A stretch of 64,000 bases of DNA, taken from positions 355 through 64,354 of the forward strand of contig NZ_VLTK01000016.1 of NCBI RefSeq assembly GCF_007558825.1, given 5' to 3'. The notes under the pieces are model-generated. The model was not told where the DNA came from, searched no databases, and was given only the letters and a program-made list of their open reading frames with translations. The DNA is from Brevibacterium aurantiacum. Its GTDB lineage: Bacteria; Actinomycetota; Actinomycetes; Actinomycetales; Brevibacteriaceae. This document shows, one piece after another, positions 55,059 through 63,316 of this stretch. The number at the start of each line of letters is the position of its first letter. Position 1 is the stretch's first letter. Position numbers and translations under genes: made by a program.

Positions 55059-55433
55059 GCGGTATTCCCATCGTCGTCCTCGCCAGACCACCGTGCCGAG
55101 ACAGCAAGCGGCCATGAGCCTTAGCTACTCAGGGATACGGGCGCGAAGTGACGGTGAGGTTACGAGAACGCGAACTGCGCCGCTGCTTTCCCCCAGCTTC
55201 CGCCAACGTTCACACTCCCGTCACTTCCCCACCGAGGTTGACCATCGATCCCGCGAAGGTGGGGCGAATGCACCCAAACCGCGTGTCCTTGGTCACGAAC
55301 GCCCGGTTGTGCGTCTTTTTATGACGCCACTGCCCGAGGCAGAGCGGACTCCTTGACATGCTGAATCATCGGCACTACTGAACCGTAGGTTCATGTCGCC
55401 ATTCCCCCATCCCACCCACAAGAGGAGACGCCT
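55059..55433. other. Intergenic region upstream of metNIQ
   Basis: The stretch contains TTGACA at 55353-55358, a good -35 for metN, with TACTGA 17 bases downstream as a weak -10. AAGTGACGG (from 55146) and CCGTCACTT (from 55218) form distant 9-bp inverted arms. I looked for a SAM riboswitch and a McbR-type operator and did not see either. Confidence 0.5.
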
Positions 55434-56429
55434 GTGATCGAGCTGCGCAGTCTGCGGAAGGTGTTCGGAGACACCGTCGCTCTGGAGGAGATCGATCTGT
55501 CGGTCCCCGCCGGAGAGATCCATGGCATCGTCGGCCGCTCCGGTGCCGGCAAATCCACGCTCATCCGGTGTCTGACCGGACTCGAACGCCCGAGCTCCGG
55601 CACTGTCTCCATCGACGAGGTGGACATCACCGACCAGTCCGGTTCGGGACTGCGCGAGGCTCGCCGCAGCATCGGCATGGTCTTCCAGCACGTGAACCTC
55701 CTCGATTCGCGCACCGCCCTGCACAATGTGGCCCATCCACTCCAGATCGCCGGCGTCTCCAAGTCCGAACGTCTGGCCAAGGCCCGTGAGCTGCTCGAGA
55801 TCGTGGGCCTCGGCGACCGTGCCGACAACTACCCCGCCCAGCTCTCCGGCGGACAGAAGCAGCGAGTGGGCATTGCCCGGGCGCTGGCTGCCGAACCCAA
55901 GGTTCTGCTGTGCGATGAGCCCACCTCGGCGCTGGATGCCACCACCACGGACCAGATCCTGGGGCTCATCCGCTCCCTGCGCGATCGCCTGGGCATCACC
56001 GTCCTCATCATCACCCACGAGATGTCCGTCATCCGCGAGATCTGCGACTCGGTGACTCTGCTGGCCGATGGTCGTGTGGCTAAGACCGGCAAACTCGCCG
56101 AGGTGATCTCCGAACCCGGCTCAACCCTGGCCAAGGATCTCGTCCCCCTTCCGCCCATCGGCCTAGATGACAAGGGTGCGGCTGAGGGTTCCGAGTCCGG
56201 GGCTGCCCGACTCGTCGAGGTCTCCCTGGCCGGCACCAGCCTGCCGGATGTCCTCACCCGCGCCCAGTCCGTGGGAGTCAGTGCCGATGCGATCCTCGCC
56301 GGTGCCGTCGAGACCATCGAGGGCAGACAGGTCGGGCGGATCCGCTTCACGGTCGGCTCGGCCGCTGCGTCGAAGGAGCTCATCACGGCCTTGGAAGCAG
56401 ACGGAATCTATGCGGAGGAGGCAGCCTGA
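55434..56429 (+). CDS. metN: Methionine ABC transporter ATP-binding protein MetN
   Basis: MetN powers D/L-methionine uptake. A GTG start with AAGAGGAG upstream gives 331 residues with GRSGAGKSTLIRCLTGLERP (Walker A), LSGGQKQRVGIARALA (signature), VLLCDEPTSALDATTT (Walker B) and a C-terminal NIL domain (about residues 255-331) that binds methionine for allosteric inhibition. The stop overlaps the metI start by one base (TGATG). Confidence 0.95.
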   Translation: MIELRSLRKVFGDTVALEEIDLSVPAGEIHGIVGRSGAGKSTLIRCLTGLERPSSGTVSIDEVDITDQSGSGLREARRSIGMVFQHVNLLDSRTALHNVAHPLQIAGVSKSERLAKARELLEIVGLGDRADNYPAQLSGGQKQRVGIARALAAEPKVLLCDEPTSALDATTTDQILGLIRSLRDRLGITVLIITHEMSVIREICDSVTLLADGRVAKTGKLAEVISEPGSTLAKDLVPLPPIGLDDKGAAEGSESGAARLVEVSLAGTSLPDVLTRAQSVGVSADAILAGAVETIEGRQVGRIRFTVGSAAASKELITALEADGIYAEEAA

Positions 56430-57103
56430 TGAACGATCCGACTTGGTTCGACAACCCGGCGATCACGCAGCAGATGCTGCCGGCGACCATCGAGACCCTG
56501 CTCATGACCCTGTGGTCGACCGGGCTGGCCGTCCTCATCGGACTGCCGCTGGGGATCTGGCTGTTCACCAGCTCAAAAGGCGGGCTCAAAGCACGTCCCG
56601 TGCTCTACCGAGCACTGTCGATCATCGTCGACATCACGCGCTCAATACCCTTCATCATCCTCATCATCGCCCTCATTCCCTTCGCCCGCTTCGTCGTGGG
56701 CTCAGCCCTGGGCTGGCAGGCGACCGTGGTGTCGCTGACCATCGGTGCGATCCCCTTCTATGCTCGCCTGGTCGAGAACTCCCTGCGTGAGGTCTCGGAA
56801 GGCAAGGTCGAGGCGGCGCTGATGATGGGGGCGTCGAACGGGCAGGTGGTCCGGCAGGTCTACGTCCCCGAGGCGAAGCCCGGCCTGATCGGAGCGGCAA
56901 CTGTCACCTCGGTGACCCTGGTGTCCTACACGGCCATGGCTGGTGCCGTGGGCGGAGGCGGACTCGGCGCGCTGGCGATCTCCTACGGCTATCAGCGCTA
57001 CCAGGCGGACACGATGATCGCCTGCATCATCGTCCTCGTCGTCATCGTCACACTCATCCAGTTCATCGGCGACCGCATCGCCCGCGCCGTCGACCACCGC
57101 TGA
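56429..57103 (+). CDS. metI: Methionine ABC transporter permease MetI
   Basis: The 224-residue membrane protein has five predicted helices and the ABC coupling loop EVSEGKVEAALMMGASNGQVVRQVYVPEAKPGLI. The N-terminal MLPATIETLLMTLWSTGLAVLIGLPLG and GGGGLGALAISYGYQRYQ are typical of MetI. It lies between metN and metQ. Confidence 0.95.
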   Translation: MNDPTWFDNPAITQQMLPATIETLLMTLWSTGLAVLIGLPLGIWLFTSSKGGLKARPVLYRALSIIVDITRSIPFIILIIALIPFARFVVGSALGWQATVVSLTIGAIPFYARLVENSLREVSEGKVEAALMMGASNGQVVRQVYVPEAKPGLIGAATVTSVTLVSYTAMAGAVGGGGLGALAISYGYQRYQADTMIACIIVLVVIVTLIQFIGDRIARAVDHR

Positions 57104-57159
57104 GGCTGCACCACCTGAAATCTCGTCACTTCGACGAACCACATCACTCAAGGAGAACC

Positions 57160-57996
57160 ATGAAGACCAAGCTCATCGCCATCGCCGCGAGTGCGACCCT
57201 GCTGCTATCGGGTTGCGGCCTCGTCGGCGGCGGATCCGACTCCGTCGGCGAGAAGGACGGCGACATCACCAAGCTCACCGTCGGTGCCACCCCGGTGCCG
57301 CAGGGCGACATCCTGAACTTCGTCGACGAGAACCTCGCCGAGGCTGCCGGCCTCGACATCGAGGTCACCGAATACACAGACTACACACTGCCGAACAAGG
57401 CTCTGTCCGACGGTGACATCGACGCCAACTACTTCCAGCACAAGCCCTACCTCGACTCCGAGGTCGAAGGCCAGGGCTACGAGCTCACCGCGTTCGCCCC
57501 GATCAACCTCGAACCATTCGCCCTCTTCTCCAACGACATCAAAGACGTCAAGGACCTGCCCAAGGGTGCGAAGATCGGCATCAACAACGATCCTGCCAAC
57601 CAGGGTCGTGCACTGAAGATGCTCGAAGAGGCCAAGGTCATCACGCTCAAGGACGGTGTCGACGCGGTCGATGCGAAGCTCTCTGATGTCGAGGGCAACC
57701 CGAAGAAGGTCGAGTTCGTCGAGGCCGACGCCGCTCAGCTGGCGCGCACCCTCGAAGACGTCGATGCCTCGGTCATCAACGGCAACAACGCCCTCGAAGC
57801 GGGACTCAGCCCTGCCAAGGACGGAATCCTGCTCGAAAAGGCCGAAGACAACCCCTACGGCAACTTCCTCGCCTCCCGTACCGAGAACAAGGACGACGAG
57901 AACATCAAGAAGCTCGACGAACTCCTCCACTCCCCCGAGGTGAAGAAGTTCATCGAGAAGAAGTGGTCCGACGGATCGGTTCTTCCCAGCTTCTGA
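57160..57996 (+). CDS. metQ: Methionine-binding lipoprotein MetQ
   Basis: A signal peptide with lipobox LLSGC (MKTKLIAIAASATLLLSGCG) starts the 278-residue binding protein. Family blocks include KLTVGATPVPQGDILNFV, EYTDYTLPNKALSDGDIDANYFQHKPYL, LFSNDIKDVKDLPKGAKIGINNDPANQGRALKML and DNPYGNFLASRTENKDDENIKKL. It completes the metNIQ operon. An AAGGAG precedes the ATG. Confidence 0.95.
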   Translation: MKTKLIAIAASATLLLSGCGLVGGGSDSVGEKDGDITKLTVGATPVPQGDILNFVDENLAEAAGLDIEVTEYTDYTLPNKALSDGDIDANYFQHKPYLDSEVEGQGYELTAFAPINLEPFALFSNDIKDVKDLPKGAKIGINNDPANQGRALKMLEEAKVITLKDGVDAVDAKLSDVEGNPKKVEFVEADAAQLARTLEDVDASVINGNNALEAGLSPAKDGILLEKAEDNPYGNFLASRTENKDDENIKKLDELLHSPEVKKFIEKKWSDGSVLPSF

Positions 57997-58008
57997 ACCC
58001 AGAACATT

Positions 58009-58054
58009 CATCTGCGATCAGAGCAGTCGCCTCATCTGCGAACAGAGCAGTCGC
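58009..58054. repeat. 22-bp direct duplication after metQ
   Basis: CATCTGCGATCAGAGCAGTC (58009 on) recurs from 58033 with one difference. It follows the metQ stop by 12 bases and precedes the terminator. Confidence 0.85.
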
Positions 58055-58059
58055 TGGAA

Positions 58060-58123
58060 TCAACGGTTGGCGCCTTCTCTTCGAAATCTTGACGATCTTC
58101 GAAGAGAAGGCGCCAACCGTTGA
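58060..58123. terminator. Terminator downstream of metQ
   Basis: A perfect 26-bp stem (58060-58085 with 58098-58123) with a 12-base loop lies between metQ and the convergent beta-lactamase-like gene. It may act in both directions. Confidence 0.88.
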
Positions 58124-58242
58124 GTACATTTCCGAACGGATCGGATCTGAGGATCGGATCTGAATTGAGCGAATACAACCGGGACAGGTGATTCGATCAG
58201 TGTTGGCATGCTGGGCGCGGCCTCGCACGAGGCAGAATGACC

Positions 58243-59142
58243 TCATTTGATCGCATCGTGCAGTGCCCGAGCGGCCGCGCCGAGAGCCGCCTCCGCAGCC
58301 GGCTGCACAGCAGCTGGGTTTCTCGACTCACTGAGGACGACGACAGCGATCGTCTGCCCATCGGCGTGCTCGACAACTCCGATCTCGTGCCGAAGGTGCA
58401 GCAGAGTCCCAGTCTTCGATGACCACCGAGCCGCATCGGACATGAGATCAGGCGCCAAGCGGTGCCGCACGACGTTGCCTGCCATAAGCTCACGCAAGCG
58501 GGTGGCAACCGCGGGACTGATGCGATCCGGACGCCACAGCTGAGCAAGAAGTTCTGTCAACACAGAGGCAGTGGCAACATTCGCCTGCGCAGAGTCGAGT
58601 TGCCAGATCCTATGGCCGGCTCCTGGTGAGAGACCCGCGTGCGCAAGCTCGAAGGCCAAGTGAGCCTCTGGTGACGGAAGGCTCTCCAGCGGTGTCCTCA
58701 CGAGAGCATCGAGATGGTGTCTGACCTGGATCTCGCCGAAACCCAGGTCCGCGAGTTCGCGTTGGACCAGCTCGATCGGCACGAGCTGAAGCAGGGCATC
58801 GGTGGCCGTGTTGTCGCTGAAGCACACCGAGAGCATGAGCAGGTCATCAACGGCAATCCGCGCGGGATGGCGAAAGCGACTCGTGCCCGTCGAACTCGCC
58901 GGCTTGAATTGACCAGGTTCAACGAGCACCTGACGATCGGCCTCCAGCTTTCCACTGGCGATGCGGCTGAGTACTGCGAGGGCAATCGGAACTTTCACAA
59001 CGGAAGCCAGCGGCAGGGAAACGTCAGATCCTACTGAGATCTCAGCCTGCGAGTCGAGGTCCCTGACCATGATCCGAGCCCGCAATCCGGCCGCTTCGAG
59101 CTGATCACCGACCTCCCTGACGAGGCGAGCTGCGGTCGTCAT
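58243..59142 (-). CDS. Class A beta-lactamase-like serine hydrolase, no signal peptide
   Basis: The three active-site elements of the PBP/class A fold are visible: SVVK (SxxK, about residue 47), SDN (CFSDNTATD, about 110) and KTG (SSKTGTLLHLRHEIG, about 243). The Glu166-type loop (ExxLN) is not recognisable, and there is no N-terminal signal peptide. It may not hydrolyse beta-lactams in the usual extracellular way. It overlaps the LysR gene stop by four bases and is probably cotranscribed with it. Confidence 0.82.
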   Translation of the reverse strand: MTTAARLVREVGDQLEAAGLRARIMVRDLDSQAEISVGSDVSLPLASVVKVPIALAVLSRIASGKLEADRQVLVEPGQFKPASSTGTSRFRHPARIAVDDLLMLSVCFSDNTATDALLQLVPIELVQRELADLGFGEIQVRHHLDALVRTPLESLPSPEAHLAFELAHAGLSPGAGHRIWQLDSAQANVATASVLTELLAQLWRPDRISPAVATRLRELMAGNVVRHRLAPDLMSDAARWSSKTGTLLHLRHEIGVVEHADGQTIAVVVLSESRNPAAVQPAAEAALGAAARALHDAIK

Positions 59143-60080
59143 CTGGCCTCCCCTGCCGCCGTATCTCCTGACGTCGACTCGGCCTCGGACATACGATTCG
59201 AGGTACCGCCCAGGCAGTCTGCGATCTCCTCACCGAAGTCCCCGAGTGCCGAAGCGTCTTCTGCGGAGGTGGCCGAGAGCACATATCCTCGCTCCACGAC
59301 AGGGTCGACCAGCGGGGACCACGAGAGACCGAGCTGCCTGGCTTCATCGATGCTGCAGATCAGCAGATCACCGGCGGCGAGGACTCCGGCGACGGCTGCG
59401 GGATCAGAGGGCCCGACGACCACCTGGTAGGGAAGCAGACCGGCTTCTTCGGATGCTCTGCGGATACGACCTCGCACGTGCGGAACATCATCCTCGTTGA
59501 GCAGTCTCAGCCGCTGACCGGCCAGCCTCGCTCCGCTTCCCGGAATCGGCGCGCGGGATCGTCGCAGATCGGCAACGCGCACACCAGGCAAGGTCTCGGA
59601 ACGGTGGGCGCATCCCAGTGGGACTGTCCATCTCCCCTCAGCTGCGGGAACGGATCGAAGCGCTGCTCGGACTCGTCGAGCAGAGAGGTCCTCGACTCTT
59701 CGTCCGGGCGTGCCTGGATGGAAATCGATGCGCAGTCCCCGAGCATTCGCCGAGGCAGCCAGTACAGCGAGATTTCTGGTCGAGCACGAGTCGGGCACCG
59801 CCAGCGACACCGGCCGCAGCTTTGCCCGGTCGGCATCGAGCATCATCTCGTCGGCCAGCTCGACCAGCCGAGCGGCAGAGGACAGCATGTCCCGCCCGAA
59901 GGGTGTGAGACTCACCCCTCGACCGGTCCGCTCGAAAAGACGAGCTCCGAACTGTCTCTCAAGCCCGGCGATGCGACGACTGGCCACCGGCTGTGGGACA
60001 CCATTGGCCGCGGCTCCGAGTGTCATGCTGCCGAGTTCGCTGACCGCAGTGAATGTGCGGCAGGCTTCAACCAGGTCCAT
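59139..60080 (-). CDS. LysR-family regulator next to beta-lactamase genes
   Basis: The ATG at 60080 gives a protein whose first 60 residues are the LysR helix-turn-helix (MDLVEACRTFTAVSELGSMTLGAAANGVPQPVASRRIAGLERQFGARLFERTGRGVSLTPFG). The frame continues upstream to 60164, but that extension is not like the family. The effector domain follows. It is divergent from a class A beta-lactamase gene, an arrangement like ampR-type regulation, and cotranscribed with the beta-lactamase-like gene. Confidence 0.85.
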   Translation of the reverse strand: MDLVEACRTFTAVSELGSMTLGAAANGVPQPVASRRIAGLERQFGARLFERTGRGVSLTPFGRDMLSSAARLVELADEMMLDADRAKLRPVSLAVPDSCSTRNLAVLAASANARGLRIDFHPGTPGRRVEDLSARRVRAALRSVPAAEGRWTVPLGCAHRSETLPGVRVADLRRSRAPIPGSGARLAGQRLRLLNEDDVPHVRGRIRRASEEAGLLPYQVVVGPSDPAAVAGVLAAGDLLICSIDEARQLGLSWSPLVDPVVERGYVLSATSAEDASALGDFGEEIADCLGGTSNRMSEAESTSGDTAAGEAR

Positions 60081-60211
60081 CACCTCATGATATGTGTTTT
60101 TGATATGAATATGGAAGAACTGATCTTCGACAGCATGAGCAGAGTGCAGAAGAGTGGTTTCCATCCAGCCCGACAGGGCTGAAGAGACTGACGAGAGATT
60201 GGATCAACCCG

Positions 60212-61126
60212 ATGAATGTACGACCGTGGAGACTGCTGACTGCAACGACACTGACCTGCGCGCTGGTCGCAGGCTGCTCACCTGCTGATGCAAAATCGGA
60301 ACCGGGTACCCAGACACCGAATTCGGACCGAAGCAGCCAAGAAAAGGTCAGCAGCGAACTCGAGTCCCTTGAAGAGGATTTCGAAGCACGAATCGGAGTG
60401 AGCGCCGTAGACACGGGAGACGGGACCAGCGTCGACTACAGGTCCGATGAACGTTTCGGCTTCGCCTCAACTCTCAAGGTGTTCGCAGTCGCCGAGCTGT
60501 TGGCTCGCACCACGTCCGCTGACCTTGACGAACAGGTGACATGGACCCAGGCAGACGTCGACGAGGCCGGTTGGACCCCGGTGACGGAAAAGCACGTCGA
60601 CACGGGACTCCCACTGAGGGACGTCGCCGAGAGCGCGCTGCGTGTCAGTGACAATGCAGCCATGAACATCGTGCTCGACGAGATCGGTGGGCCTCAGGGA
60701 CTCGACGCAGCACTCGAAGACGCCGGCGGTCCGACCACCGAGGTCATCGACGAGGAGCCGGAGCTCAACGACGTCGACCCCGACAGCTCCGATAACACCA
60801 CGACCCCCAAGGCCTACACCGCTGATCTGCAGGGGCTGCTGGACTCCGATCGCCTGCCCGAAGACGACCGTGAGGTACTCCTCGAATGGATGTCGGACAA
60901 TGAGACCGGCGATCCCCTCATCCGCGCCGGCGCGCCGGAGGGATGGACGGTGAAAGACAAGTCCGGCCACTCGGATGGAATCCAGAACGACATCGCCGTC
61001 GTCTACCCTCCCAACGAGGATCCGATCATCATCACCGTGCTCACACAGAGCGAGGACCCCGACTCCGAGGATGGCCCGGCCCTTGTCGCGGCAACAGCTG
61101 AGGCCGTCTTCGACTCCTTCGCCTGA
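60212..61126 (+). CDS. Class A beta-lactamase, lipoprotein type
   Basis: An N-terminal lipoprotein signal (LTATTLTCALVAGC, lipobox LVAGC at about residue 22) precedes the enzyme. Active-site motifs are STLK (about residue 89), SDN (RVSDNAAMNIV, about 149), EPELN (matching Glu166-xx-Leu-Asn, about 185) and KSG (KDKSGHSDG, about 251) in place of KTG. The 304-residue length fits class A. It is divergent from the LysR gene, which probably controls it. Substrate range is not deducible. Confidence 0.9.
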   Translation: MNVRPWRLLTATTLTCALVAGCSPADAKSEPGTQTPNSDRSSQEKVSSELESLEEDFEARIGVSAVDTGDGTSVDYRSDERFGFASTLKVFAVAELLARTTSADLDEQVTWTQADVDEAGWTPVTEKHVDTGLPLRDVAESALRVSDNAAMNIVLDEIGGPQGLDAALEDAGGPTTEVIDEEPELNDVDPDSSDNTTTPKAYTADLQGLLDSDRLPEDDREVLLEWMSDNETGDPLIRAGAPEGWTVKDKSGHSDGIQNDIAVVYPPNEDPIIITVLTQSEDPDSEDGPALVAATAEAVFDSFA

Positions 61127-61210
61127 GGGCAGCCTCAGCGTGGCGCACTGGGCACAGCGATGACACGGTGCGAATCGGCGCGGACCTGAGAAATCGGTAG
61201 AGTTGCCAGC

Positions 61211-61678
61211 ATGACTGAATCTCTCACATTCGCCGATTCCATCCTCGTTGCGGCCGACCCGGCAACCGTCTACGCAACCGTTTCAGACGTGACTCGAACC
61301 GGCGAATGGTCACCGATATGCAGGGAGTGCTGGTGGGACGAGGGCGACGGCCCTCGGATCGGAGCCTGGTTCACCGGACGCAACGTCACCTCGGACCGCG
61401 AGTGGCAGACCCGCAGCCAGGTCATCGTCGCCGATGAGGGACGTGCGTTCGGGTGGAGCGTGGGACCGGGCCGGGTTCACTGGACATACAGTATGCAGGA
61501 AGCAGAAGGCGGCACACTGCTCACCGAATCGTGGGAGTTCCTTCCGGAGGGCCAAGCCTTCTTCGGCGAGAAGTACCAGGACCAAGCCGCCGAGCAGATC
61601 GCCGAACGAACCTCAGCTGCGCGGTCAGGAATCCCCGAGACTCTCAAAGCAATCAAGAAGGTCATCGAAGCCCGCTAG
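61211..61678 (+). CDS. SRPBCC-family protein
   Basis: The 155-residue protein matches START-like polyketide-cyclase/dehydrase proteins: ADSILVAADPATVYATVSDVTRTGEWSPICRECWW, FTGRNVTSDREWQTRSQVIVADEGRAFGWSVGPGRVHWTYSMQEAEGGTLLTESWEF and a C-terminal helix. The ligand is unknown. It is separate from its neighbours. Confidence 0.82.
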   Translation: MTESLTFADSILVAADPATVYATVSDVTRTGEWSPICRECWWDEGDGPRIGAWFTGRNVTSDREWQTRSQVIVADEGRAFGWSVGPGRVHWTYSMQEAEGGTLLTESWEFLPEGQAFFGEKYQDQAAEQIAERTSAARSGIPETLKAIKKVIEAR

Positions 61679-61779
61679 AGCTTCATCGGCTCTGGACGCG
61701 GCCGAACATGAATGCTATTGAATGGACGAGGCGGGATCTCCACGCCGATCTTCTCAACGGCGTTTCCAGGAGGCAGTTC

Positions 61780-62553
61780 ATGAGTACAAGCATCGGGATC
61801 ATCGGAGTCGGCGAGATCTCCTCGGCGATAGTGCAAGGTGCGTGCTCAAGCGATGACCACCCGGATTTCTTCCTCTCCCCTCGGAATGCCCAACGTTCGG
61901 CACAACTTGCCAGCGATTTCGACCGGGTCGAGGTGTGCACGAGCAATCAGGACGTCGTCGATCGCAGCGAACACATCATCCTGGCCGTGCTGCCTGAGCA
62001 GACTGAGGCTGTGCTCTCCGAGCTCAGCATTCCGGCCGACCGCACCATCGTGAGCGCAATCGCCGGGATCTCAACCGATATCCTCGCCTCGCTTCTCCCG
62101 AAGTGTCCGAACATCGTGCGCGTCATCCCGCTGCCGCCCGTGCGCGAACGCCGCGGTGTCACCCCGGTCTACCCTGGCCACTCGGAAGTCGAGAAGTTCT
62201 TCGATACTCTCGGCGGCACCGTTGTGGCAGCGACCGAAGAACTTTTCAGCACCTTGTCGGCCACAACAGCCACGATGTCGTCCTACTATGCCTTTCTTCA
62301 GGGCGTTGCCGACTGGCTCGTCGAACAAGGATGGGAGAGGGCAGCGGCCGAACGCATCGTACGCGGCCAATTCGCCGGTTTGGGCAATACCCTCGCGACT
62401 ACCGAGACCCCCTTCGCTGATCTGGTCAAGGGCCATGAAACCCCTGGCGGCCTCAACGAAATGCTCCACCGGGAGTGGATGGACGCGAACAACCACGCCG
62501 CACTCTCCCGATCACTTGATCGGATCTTCGCACGCGTGAGCGGAGACGACTGA
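61780..62553 (+). CDS. ProC-like NAD(P)-dependent reductase
   Basis: The ATG at 61780 has AGGAGG upstream and starts the Rossmann motif SIGIIGVGEISSAIVQG. The 257-residue protein resembles pyrroline-5-carboxylate reductase relatives (IILAVLPEQTEAVLSEL, IVSAIAGISTDILASLL, VRVIPLPPVRERRGVTP, and a C-terminal ETPGGLNEMLHREWMD). The usual PN-P segment and some active-site residues differ (PLPPV), so it may act on another substrate. Confidence 0.8.
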   Translation: MSTSIGIIGVGEISSAIVQGACSSDDHPDFFLSPRNAQRSAQLASDFDRVEVCTSNQDVVDRSEHIILAVLPEQTEAVLSELSIPADRTIVSAIAGISTDILASLLPKCPNIVRVIPLPPVRERRGVTPVYPGHSEVEKFFDTLGGTVVAATEELFSTLSATTATMSSYYAFLQGVADWLVEQGWERAAAERIVRGQFAGLGNTLATTETPFADLVKGHETPGGLNEMLHREWMDANNHAALSRSLDRIFARVSGDD

Positions 62554-62652
62554 CCAGAGATCTGCCGACGCGGTGATGCATGCGCGATTCGATAAGAGTG
62601 TGGTTCGGCAAGGATGGGAGCCTGCAGGGCAGACTTCGCTAAAATCTCCCCT

Positions 62653-63216
62653 ATGTCCCAACACTCTCCGATCACTGTGTCGATCACGCGCACCGTTCTG
62701 CCCGAACATCATCGTCGGTTCAACGCCTGGGTGCAGGCCGGGCAGGAGCTGGTGCGTGAACGGCGCGGCTATCTGGGATCCGGGTGGATAAGGGCCGCGG
62801 CGAACTCGGACGAGTGGCACGTGCTGTACCGGTTCTCCGACGAGAAGTCGCTGCGGGCCTGGGATGAATCCGAGGATCGCCGCTGGTGGATCGACAGCGC
62901 GGCCGAACTCGTCGAGACCACGCGAGTCGAGCATCGCACGGGCATCGAGGGATGGTTCGAACCGCAGGGCGAGGAGACTCTCACGATCCCTGAGACAGTC
63001 GTTCCCCCTCGGTGGAAGCAGGCAGTGAGCATCTTCCTGCCATTCTTTCCTCTGAGTCTGCTCTCGACGTTACTCCTCATGCCTCACCTCGAGAGTTGGC
63101 CGACGGTCCTGGCCGTGCTGCTCAACATCTGCATCCTCACGCCGTTGATGACCTACATATTCCTACCGGTGAGCACCCGGCTGCTGCGCCCCTGGCTGCA
63201 GAAACCTCGCCGCTGA
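62653..63216 (+). CDS. ABM-like domain protein with C-terminal membrane anchor
   Basis: Residues 1-95 resemble antibiotic-biosynthesis-monooxygenase-type ferredoxin-like domains (ITVSITRTVLPEHHRRFNAWVQAGQELVRERRGYLGSGWIR, WHVLYRFSDEKSLRAWDES). Two hydrophobic segments follow (VSIFLPFFPLSLLSTLLLM and TVLAVLLNICILTPLMTYIFL). I chose the ATG at 62653; an upstream start adds 13 residues. The function is unknown. Confidence 0.75.
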   Translation: MSQHSPITVSITRTVLPEHHRRFNAWVQAGQELVRERRGYLGSGWIRAAANSDEWHVLYRFSDEKSLRAWDESEDRRWWIDSAAELVETTRVEHRTGIEGWFEPQGEETLTIPETVVPPRWKQAVSIFLPFFPLSLLSTLLLMPHLESWPTVLAVLLNICILTPLMTYIFLPVSTRLLRPWLQKPRR

Positions 63217-63229
63217 CTGCCAACCCGCC

Positions 63230-63280
63230 CCGAGAACCGCACAAAGTGCCGACTATCGGGTGCGTGCGTGCGGTTCTCGG
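63230..63280. terminator. Terminator between the ABM-like gene and fhs
   Basis: A 13-bp stem (63230-63242 with 63268-63280) encloses a 25-base loop between convergent genes. It is likely to stop fhs transcription on the minus strand. Confidence 0.68.
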
Positions 63281-63316
63281 AGCAGAGCCCGTTTCTCGAC
63301 GTCCCGGGCAGATGAC

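Noticed and set aside
55116..55433. SAM-responsive riboswitch upstream of metN
   Set aside because: I looked for the conserved S-box and SAM-IV blocks and saw none; only a promoter-like TTGACA was found.
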